From JACSRF01 sp963695505 (lineage in GTDB: Bacteria; Chloroflexota; Anaerolineae; Promineifilales; Promineifilaceae), in assembly GCA_963695505.1 (NCBI GenBank), contig CAVOGX010000015.1:389936-453935 (forward strand): 64,000 bases of DNA, in the 5' to 3' direction. A model generated the notes under the pieces. It had not been told where the DNA came from, did no database searches, and saw nothing but the letters and a program-made list of their open reading frames with translations. Each line of letters begins with the position of its first letter. Position 1 is the stretch's first letter. Below are positions 55,201 to 62,194 of this stretch, one piece after another. A program made the translations under genes and the position numbers.

Positions 55201-55280
55201 TCTGTTTTAAGGGCCAATTGTACCGGATGGGGCAAGGTGAGGCACGGCTGGTTGGGAGCAAACTACCCGCAGACATGCAC

Positions 55281-55316
55281 CAGCAAACTGCATCCCGCGG
55301 GATGCGTGGTTTGCTG
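55281..55316. repeat. 36-bp near-perfect inverted repeat
   Basis: Outer arms CAGCAAAC (55281-55288) and GTTTGCTG (55309-55316) enclose the perfect palindrome GCATCCCGCGGGATGC (55290-55305). It could form a cruciform or a long RNA hairpin. Function unknown. Confidence 0.85.
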
Positions 55317-55669
55317 CTCGTGGCCTTCGACTTTCGCCTGTAAGGGCGCCTTAATTCATCCATGTCCGTTTTCGGGTAGATCTGATGGTTGAGACGACAT
55401 GCCAAGCAGGCTTGATTGTGGCAATGGGCCGCAAGCTGAGCTTGCTCGCAGGTTGTTCAAGTGGCAATCTCGTCGAGTGCCGTCGAATCAGATTGAAGCA
55501 GCATGGCATTCCCAACAATGAGGGTCACTTTAGATGTCTCGATTACACAGCGGACAATCGTGTGCCGATTTCGGCTTCAGGCTGCGCGGGCCGCGCCGGC
55601 GGCGGAAATAGTCGCGCCACTAGCGTCGGATGCAACGGCCGTATTTCGTCCACATGTAGACGGCCAGAC

Positions 55670-55843
55670 AGGCAAGCAGACAAACGAGCAACTCGAGCGG
55701 GGTCACCTTAAACGTCATCGGCAATTTCGGGTTGATTTGGGTGGTGAGTCCAGGAATTCTACCGAAACGGCCGAACTATTTCATCCAGTTTTCGATTCAA
55801 GAAGCAGACGCGAACTATCCGTCATGCCGCAGAGTACTACCCG
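55670..55843. repeat. 174-bp direct repeat, copy 2
   Basis: Partner of 52934-53107. It contains a CGAAACGGCCGAAC variant of the local palindrome where copy 1 has none. Confidence 0.9.
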
Positions 55844-55969
55844 CCTCAAGCTTGGAACCCGTCAAGGTCAGGCACATCGTAACGGGTATAATCGCGGGTA
55901 ACCTCACAAGCTTCTGGCGGGTGACTGACTGATGATTCCTTATCTTTGGAGCAACGCGCTTTACCTTTC

Positions 55970-56228
55970 ATGAAGATTTACCTGGACACATGCAGCATTC
56001 AAAGACCACTCGATAGCAAGAATCAGGTGCGGATATAGCTGGAAGCCGATGCCATACTTGGAATTATCGCAGTGAGTGATTCCGGAGGCGTGGAGCTGAT
56101 CTCGTCAGATGCGTTGCTATATGATATGTACCTGTGACGATCGCTTCCTGAAGAAAGCAAATCAGCTGAGCAATTTGTCCGTGAAAGTCGTATCGCCTGT
56201 AGCTCTGATTGAGGATCTTGACACATGA
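55970..56228 (+). pseudogene. Decayed PIN domain toxin
   Basis: From ATG 55970 the frame gives MKIYLDTCSIQRPLDSKNQ, the start of a PIN protein, then an in-frame TAG, then LEADAILGIIAVSDSGGVELISSDAL; after a gap another frame supplies CDDRFLKKANQLSNLSVKVVSPVALIEDL, the PIN C-terminus. So it has a stop plus an internal deletion. It overlaps the start of the next small gene. Confidence 0.7.
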
Positions 56229-56461
56229 TGATTGTAACAAAACCCCTAACGCAAATCACGCAAGAGGCAATCCAGATTCTATATCGGGAGATTGGCGTCG
56301 TGAATACGCTACGCTTCCTCAATCAATTCACAACGGGCTTCGGAGACTATACGGCAGAGCGAGATTTGCTTTTCGCTGACGTAGGGCTGGATGATGTCGT
56401 TGCCGACATCAAGCGTGCTCGGCAACATGGGCAGGAAGCCGAAGACGAGACGGGTGAATAG
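56225..56461 (+). CDS. Small partner protein of the decayed PIN toxin
   Basis: A 78-residue protein (TQEAIQILYREIGVVNTLRFLNQFTTGFGDYTAERDLLFADVGLDDVVADIK). Family not recognised. Position directly after, and overlapping, a PIN pseudogene suggests it was its antitoxin or accessory protein; it is intact while the toxin is not. Confidence 0.6.
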   Translation: MMIVTKPLTQITQEAIQILYREIGVVNTLRFLNQFTTGFGDYTAERDLLFADVGLDDVVADIKRARQHGQEAEDETGE

Positions 56462-56540
56462 TGGAAGGCACACGATGTGGATGCTGGATGTAATTCGGTA
56501 GGAACATGATGACTGACGCTATCCACGTGAGTGCCCGACC

Positions 56541-56553
56541 CCCGTCGCTCCCG
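56541..56553 (+). repeat. Attachment-like repeat copy 5, distal island boundary
   Basis: CCCGTCGCTCCCG; the match to the tRNA extends left to 18 bases (CGACCCCCGTCGCTCCCG, 56536-56553), the longest of all distal copies. A hairpin terminator follows, as at the tRNA. Confidence 0.85.
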
Positions 56554-56582
56554 AATCCTATAGTAAATATCTATAGGACAAA

Positions 56583-56618
56583 GAACTCTCAAGGATACTT
56601 GGGGGGTCTTTTTGTTTT
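56583..56618 (+). terminator. Terminator-like hairpin after attachment-like copy 5
   Basis: AAGAACTCTCAAG and CTTGGGGGGTCTT form an imperfect stem, followed by TTTGTTTTAT. Related in sequence to the terminator at 48786. Confidence 0.65.
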
Positions 56619-56686
56619 ATAGTGTTAGAGGCCGAGCTAAATGAAGGCAAACGGCCGTATTAAATCAAAGAATGATAGGCAAAAAA

Positions 56687-56710
56687 AACGGGCTGCCCCA
56701 GCAGCCCGTT
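56687..56710 (-). terminator. Terminator of transposon operon
   Basis: AACGGGCTGC (56687-56696), loop CCCA, GCAGCCCGTT (56701-56710). On the minus strand it is followed by eight T, and it lies just after the stop of the ATPase gene (56732). Confidence 0.9.
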
Positions 56711-56731
56711 TTCCATTCCTAGACCAGGGGT

Positions 56732-57563
56732 TCAGTTGCGGTCCATGTCGGCGACAACCTTGCGAATGGTGGCTTCGTCAATCACCTCCTTCTTATCAAT
56801 CATGCCCGCCAGCAGGGCTGTCGTACAAACCAGGTTAATTTGGCGAGGAACCCCCTTGGTGTAATCAAAGATACGCGCCATGGCATCGTCAGTAAAAAGG
56901 GGGGTTCCATGGTGGCCGGCCAATTGCAGATGATGCTTGATGTAAGCGATGCAGTTTTGCAGGTCCAGGGGCGGCAGATGGTAGCGAACCGTCAGGCGTT
57001 GGAAGAAGGCCTGGTTGGTCGAAAGGCGCAGCAGGTCACGCAAGTTGGGCTGCCCCACCAGGACAAGGGCGGCCAGAGATTGACTGTCCATCTGGTCGGC
57101 AATAAGCAGGCGAAACTGCTCAAAAGCGTGGGGGGGCAAAAGATGCGCCTCATCAATGACCAACAGGGGGAAGCGGCGCTTGCTCTGGGTCAGGTCGGCC
57201 AGGGCAGCGCGGATGGCGGCCACACTTCGGCGTTGCTCAGTGCAAGCTCTGCCGCGGACGGCTGAAAGGGGGCTGATGGTGCAGCGCGGCCAGGATGTCG
57301 CGGTAGAGGCCGGTGATGCCGACCGTCGGGTTGGCGAGGTAGATAACGAAATAGCGATTCGGGTCGAGACGGGCGGTGAAGGCGCGCATGGCGGTAGATT
57401 TGCCGGCGCCAATGTCACCGGTAACCAGACCCAGTCCTTGCTGGCGCAGCAGAAAAGTCAGGCGAGCAGCCATCTCCTGCTGCGGTTGGCTGACAAAGAG
57501 GTCATCGGGGGCGATGTCGCGCTCAAAAGGGAGTCGGGTGAAGCCATAAAACTCCTGATACAT
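56732..57563 (-). pseudogene. AAA ATPase, ExeA/TniB-like, one frameshift
   Basis: Begins MYQEFYGFTRLPFERD at 57563, with Walker A VTGDIGAGKSTAM, then a frame change near 57250, then Walker B RFPLLVIDEAHLLPPHAFEQFRLL and the sensor region VLVGQPNLRDLLRL, QRLTVRYHLPPL. Such ATPases act with DDE transposases (TniB, IstB-like role) in target choice or strand transfer. Starts three bases after the transposase stop; same operon. Confidence 0.85.
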
Positions 57564-57565
57564 GG

Positions 57566-59023
57566 TTAGTTTTCCTCCATTTCTTCTGGTTTGGGTTCTT
57601 CTGGTTGGGGGGGCGGGTTGTTCAACAGGCGCGCAAATTGCAGGTCGCCCGCTTCCTGTTGGCGCATCAGCTGGTATTCAGCGCGCAAAGCGGCCAGATA
57701 ATCGAGGGATGATTTGGCCGGGGGTGGCGCCGGTGGGTCAGTGAGCAGACGCTGCACCGCCAGATGCCGCTGCCGGCCCTGGGTCACCACGACGGCCCTA
57801 CCCAGGTGACGGCCGTCCAGGTAGAGGTCCAGCGCCGACAAGTCGAAGGGGTCGAAGCGGAGTTCCAGAGTCCGCCCCGCCAGGTGGGCATCCACCCGGT
57901 AGGTGTTGCCTTGCAGGGCAATCGTCGCATCCTTGCGCACCTTGCGCGTCTCGCGCCAGAGAAAAGCCATTTGTAACGCGCGGGCATCGACGGTGCGAAC
58001 CTGCTCCAGCCCGGCCTGAAAGCGGGCCAGCGGCGTCTGGCCCGTTTCACGGTGTTCACGCCGGTGGTAGATACAGTCCAGCCAGGCCCAAAACGATTCA
58101 TTGAGTTCGGCCAGGGTCGCCATTTGGGAGACCTCGACTTCAGGCATAAATTGCAGGCGAACCGTCTCGAAGAAGCGCTCCTGTTTACCTTTCGACGCGG
58201 GCGAGTAGGGCGCTGTTTGGATACGTTGGATACCCAGGGTGGCACAGGCAGCGGCGAACTGCTTAGCCGAATAGACCTGGCCGTTGTCTACGTAGATAGC
58301 CTGGGGCACGCCGCGCCGCAAAACCGCCACCTTCAGGACCCGCTCCAGGCGCGGCAGCGCTTCATCCCAGAAGAATTCGGCATGGGGCACCAGACGGCTG
58401 TGGTCATCCAGAAAGCAGAAGAGATGGGCCCGCCGCTTCTTACCCGCCACTTCCGGGTCAGGCAGCCAGGGGCCCACCATCGCGTCCCCTTGCCAGAGAG
58501 AATTGCTGTGTTCCCGTTCAAAGCGGCGGTAGGCGCGGCTGGCCTGGCCGAGCAGGCGACGGCTGTGGCCGCGCTGGCGCAGCTGGGTGGTCAGGGTATG
58601 GGCATTGATAGGCTGGTCTAGCTTGAGAGTCGGGTCGCGTTGCAGCAATTCCACCAGCATGGGCGTCGTCCGCGCTGGCTGTGCGGCGCGCAGGGCGATG
58701 GCCGCTGCCAGGACCTGTGGCGGAAAGGCGCGCACCCGGCCCTTATCGGCACGCGGCTGGGGGCGCAAAGCGTCAAAGCCACCTGCCCGGTAGAGCGCCA
58801 GATAGCGGCGCAAGGTCGAAACGCTGACGCGACAACGGCGGGAGTAAGGAATCTGGTACGTTTTGCTGGCGATTTGGCGCAGGGCCGCCTCCAGTTGGCC
58901 GGGGTCTGGTGCGGCAAAGAGCAACGGGGCGATGAGGCCATAGCGAAACAGAGCAATTTCAGTCTCGCGCTCACTTTCAGCGGCTTTATCCGGTTGACGA
59001 CGGGTCATTTTTGTCTCCTTCAC
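57566..59023 (-). CDS. DDE transposase, TniA/Mu-type
   Basis: A 485-residue protein with N-terminal helix-turn-helix regions (VSVSTLRRYLALYRAGGFDAL), the rve core with Asp in LWQGDAMVG, Asp in IYVDNGQVYSAKQF and Glu in ASKGKQERFFETVR, and a C-terminal Mu-type beta domain (LQGNTYRVDAHLAGRTLELRFDPFDLSALDLYLDGRHLG). Paired with an AAA ATPase downstream, as in Tn552 and Tn5053-like elements. Confidence 0.92.
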   Translation of the reverse strand: MKETKMTRRQPDKAAESERETEIALFRYGLIAPLLFAAPDPGQLEAALRQIASKTYQIPYSRRCRVSVSTLRRYLALYRAGGFDALRPQPRADKGRVRAFPPQVLAAAIALRAAQPARTTPMLVELLQRDPTLKLDQPINAHTLTTQLRQRGHSRRLLGQASRAYRRFEREHSNSLWQGDAMVGPWLPDPEVAGKKRRAHLFCFLDDHSRLVPHAEFFWDEALPRLERVLKVAVLRRGVPQAIYVDNGQVYSAKQFAAACATLGIQRIQTAPYSPASKGKQERFFETVRLQFMPEVEVSQMATLAELNESFWAWLDCIYHRREHRETGQTPLARFQAGLEQVRTVDARALQMAFLWRETRKVRKDATIALQGNTYRVDAHLAGRTLELRFDPFDLSALDLYLDGRHLGRAVVVTQGRQRHLAVQRLLTDPPAPPPAKSSLDYLAALRAEYQLMRQQEAGDLQFARLLNNPPPQPEEPKPEEMEEN

Positions 59024-59116
59024 GGTTGAAATAAGGGTTCAGCACCCTCTGAAGGGGATGATACCGGGGCCGCGGCAACCTGGGGATTGGCAAAGTGTGT
59101 GGACGCCGCCGCCTGG

Positions 59117-59767
59117 CTAGACCAGCCGACCGAGGCCGCGGTTATGGCCCCAATGCCACAAAAAAGCGAGGCGGTCGGCCAGGCCATAGCCAGCTAATTC
59201 CGGCCAGCGGGTCTTGGCCCAGGCTAGCAGGTAGAGCGTCGCGGCCAGCAGCAGCGCGCCTACACTTGGGGCCACCCTTTGCCCGCCAGCCTCAGTCGGT
59301 GGGCGCGGTTCCAACCAGGGAGAGTGGCGGTCCTGCCCGGCCAACGCCTCGCCGACGGCCGGCAGCCAGGTGGCGGCCCGTTCCGCGAAGGCGGCCACCC
59401 ACCGCTGTATCGTGCGCAGCGCTGGCAAACCGGCCTGGCTGCAGCCAGCGACCACCGCTGGCCATGGCCTGGCCATCTCCAACCGCGCTGACAGAACAGC
59501 CTGGATGACGCCGACCAGGTAGTGGCGAAAAGAGAGGAGAAAGCTGGGTAGGCAACTGGTCGTGCGCCGACAGACCTGGCAGCGCCAACGCTTGACCCGC
59601 ATCCACCAGGCGCGCGTCAGGTCCTTGGGCTTGCGCCAGTAGCTGCCATGACCGGTCATGCGCCCCACTGTCCCGCAGTGTGGGCACTGTGCCGGCCGGG
59701 GGCACTGCTGGTGCCCTTCATTTTCCACGTAAGCCTGTACATCCAGGCCAAAGGCAATTACAATCAA
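59117..59767 (-). CDS. DUF6431 zinc-ribbon and helix-turn-helix protein
   Basis: A 216-residue protein with an N-terminal zinc ribbon (CPHCGTVG ... RWRCQVCRRTTSCLP), a helix-turn-helix middle (QAGLPALRTIQRWVAAFAE) and a hydrophobic C-terminal part. It resembles DUF6431 proteins found upstream of transposase-ATPase pairs. It is the first gene of the three-gene unit; a role as a DNA-binding accessory protein is inferred. Confidence 0.8.
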   Translation of the reverse strand: MIVIAFGLDVQAYVENEGHQQCPRPAQCPHCGTVGRMTGHGSYWRKPKDLTRAWWMRVKRWRCQVCRRTTSCLPSFLLSFRHYLVGVIQAVLSARLEMARPWPAVVAGCSQAGLPALRTIQRWVAAFAERAATWLPAVGEALAGQDRHSPWLEPRPPTEAGGQRVAPSVGALLLAATLYLLAWAKTRWPELAGYGLADRLAFLWHWGHNRGLGRLV

Positions 59768-59903
59768 GCTGGTTTGGTTGGCTTCCGGCCCGCTAAGGTG
59801 GTTCCCAGGTGGTCAGACCTTGTTCTGCCTGGGCCGGAATGCCATTCTCCTTCTTGGGATGGGTCGGCAAGCTTACTGGCTTTCCCCCAGTTTGAGAAGA
59901 AAA

Positions 59904-59928
59904 AAGCCACTCTCTTTGGAGTGGCCTT
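59904..59928 (-). terminator. Hairpin upstream of transposon genes
   Basis: AAGCCACTC (59904-59912) pairs with GAGTGGCTT-like GAGTGGCCTT (59919-59928). On the minus strand it precedes a T-run, so it would stop transcription entering the transposon from the right. The rest of 59768-60140 has no convincing gene. Confidence 0.6.
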
Positions 59929-60138
59929 GGGGTTTGGAGGAACCTACGCCCCCATTTATTTCAGCCGAAATGCCTCGTTTTCAGCTATTCATTTTGGCCG
60001 CTAACAGCAGGTATTGGTAATCGCAAAGAATTTGGTTGTTTAGCTGTAAACTCAATTGTTGCTCTCGACTTAGCATTTGAAAAACGCAATGCTTCCCTTT
60101 CTACACCTACGAAACCGCCGGTAGGGGTGGGTCTCAGA

Positions 60139-60842
60139 CCCCCCCTACAATGACGACGAACCGTATACCCGCCGCGAAAACATCACCGACTGGGCGCTGG
60201 CCCAATTCCGCACCACCTACGCCACCGCCCCCAGACCCGAAGGGTTTACCCCCCAACCGGTTAAAACTGCTACAGACAAACCCTTCGGGTCTTCGCCAAC
60301 ACTCACCAAATGGGACATCTTCCACTACATCTACGCCCTGCTCCACCACCCCGACCTACCGCGACACCTACGCCGCCAACCTGCGCCGTGAACTGCCGCG
60401 CATCCCCTTCGTCCAGCCCGAACACTTCTGGCCCTTCGTCCAAGCCGGGGAACGCCTGGCCCACATCCACGTCCACTACGAAGACCAGCCCCAATACCCC
60501 CTGCAGCACGAAGAAAACCCCGACCTACCGCTCGACTACCGCGTCGAAAAAATGCGCCTTAGCAAAGACAAAACCAGCCTCAAATACAACGACTTCCTCA
60601 CCCTGCACGGCATCCCGCCCCAGGTCTTCGACTACAAACTGGGCAACCGCTCCGCCCTGGATTGGGTCATCGACCAATACCGCGTCAAAACCGACAAGCG
60701 CAGCGGCATCACCAACGACCCCAACAACCTCGACGATGAAACCTACATCTTGCGCCTCATCAAACAGGTCATCACGGTCAGTTTGGAAACGGTGGAAATC
60801 GTCAATAACCTGCCGCCGTTGGAAATTATTGAGCAGCGATAA
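60139..60842 (+). pseudogene. Type ISP restriction enzyme, C-terminal remnant, one frameshift
   Basis: The first part reads YNDDEPYTRRENITDWALAQ and LTKWDIFHYIYALLHHPD; one extra C near 60353 shifts the frame, and the rest reads YRDTYAANLRRELPRIPF, EHFWPFVQAGERLAHIHVHYE, KMRLSKDKTSLKYNDFLTLHGIP, ALDWVIDQYRVKTDKRSGI and ends at 60842. These are the C-terminal target-recognition-associated motifs of helicase-methylase (type ISP) enzymes. Everything upstream is missing. Confidence 0.8.
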
Positions 60843-60927
60843 TTCATACCACGCCGACAGTTAAAGAATTCGCGGCTGCTGTGTTGAAAATGAATAAGCC
60901 TTCTTTTTTTTCTGGGAGTAATGAATT

Positions 60928-61915
60928 ATGAGCAACAGCCTACAAGAAGGTTTGGAAACGCTTCGCGACGCTAAAAACGATAAACGTCTATTGGGAATGG
61001 CCCTAATATCTCTTCATGGCGCACTAGAAGAGTATATTCGAAATGAATTAGCACGGGAAATTGCTGTTTCAGAATCTTCAGGCCCCAGAGTAGGCTGGCA
61101 GGATTTGGTTGATTTGTGGCAGAGACACCGGGAACTCTCTCCGAATGACCGGGACTTAATCCTCTCTAAAAACACGTTGCGTAACAAAGTAGCACATGCT
61201 AAGCCTTATCGCATCAGTCGAGCAGAAATCGAAACCTATGCTCAATTTGTACAAAACTTTATGGGTGTCCACCCTGCCATCACACCAAAGCCAACGCTCA
61301 CCACCCCTCCTTCTAAAGACCCGCCTCAATTTTCCAGATCAACAACGCCATCCCTGTCGACTACACCCCAAACGCCTGTTTTCAACAACAACCTGACCGA
61401 AGTTGTGCAAAGACGGCCAAAAAGAAAGATGTCTTGCGTGGGTAGGCTAGTTTTATTGTTCATAGTCATAATTTTCACCTCTCTTGCTCTTTTGCTATTA
61501 TCATCAGGCTCTCTAAGCGGTTTTCCAGAATCAATCCAATCATTAAGCGAATCGCTGCAAGAAAAAGCGGAAGAACTACTCCCAAACATGGAAGATTTAC
61601 GCTCCCCGCGGGAGAAACAAACCCAACCGCAGAACCGACGCAAATACTTGATATCGAACAAAACACAGATGCAACTTCAACACCAACCTTGAATGGGAGG
61701 TGCTGTACCTGTGGGAATAAGAATTCAACCCGATAGGCACCTCGAATGTCCGTTCCAGACCTGACGTAAATTCTACGCTGGTAGGGTTTGCCTACGACAA
61801 GGACGTATATGACGTCCTGGATATTAACCTTGAGCAAACATGGTACAAGATACGGCTGAATGATGGTACAGAAGGATGGATTGGCTCTAGCCGTGTAGAA
61901 GTCTTGTCACCTTGA
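60928..61915 (+). pseudogene. HEPN-like/transmembrane/SH3-like protein, frame broken
   Basis: From ATG 60928 an open frame of 254 codons: a helical N-terminal domain (GMALISLHGALEEYIRNELAREI, SKNTLRNKVAHAKPYRIS; the RNxVAH-like motif suggests HEPN), a Pro/Ser/Thr linker and one membrane helix (about 173-192). After the stop at 61692 another frame encodes a bacterial SH3-like domain (TSNVRSRPDVNSTLVGF ... WYKIRLNDGTEGWIGSSRVEVL) ending at TGA 61913-61915. The SH3 end has no start codon, so the gene was probably one and is now broken. Confidence 0.65.
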
Positions 61916-62116
61916 TGAAAAAAATATCACTCCGATTAGACATTTGAGGTATCCTCCAAAGTGTCAGGTGGAGGTAAAGAGATTTTGGCGCAGGAGCATA
62001 GTGCGTCCTACCATCTCGTCCATAAATGCAGTAGCAGGGGAAGCTTCAAAACCCGCCTTACCTGGGTATTGTGGTGCGGTGCGTCATATGGTACGCTGTA
62101 GGCATACGCGCGAGGA

Positions 62117-62161
62117 AGTTGGCTGAACGGCTGCCCTCGCCGGGAAGTGGCGGAGCCAACT
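62117..62161 (+). other. Structured leader before the S41 gene
   Basis: AGTTGGCT (62117-62124) is complementary to AGCCAACT (62154-62161), with a further small stem inside. It lies 34 bases upstream of the peptidase start codon. No known RNA family recognised. Confidence 0.35.
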
Positions 62162-62194
62162 GCCTTGCCCCAAGCTTTACAAGGGAGAGCCGTC

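Noticed and set aside
55152..55901. Several overlapping open frames of 60-130 codons
   Set aside because: They run through palindromes and the 174-bp repeat, lack ribosome sites and show no domain features.
31795..56553. Integron with attC sites
   Set aside because: No IntI-type tyrosine recombinase is visible and the repeats are tRNA ends without attC palindromes.
59095..59508. Plus-strand open frame opposite DUF6431
   Set aside because: Antisense of a zinc-ribbon gene with clear Cys motifs; Pro/Arg-rich composition is typical of a GC-rich shadow frame.
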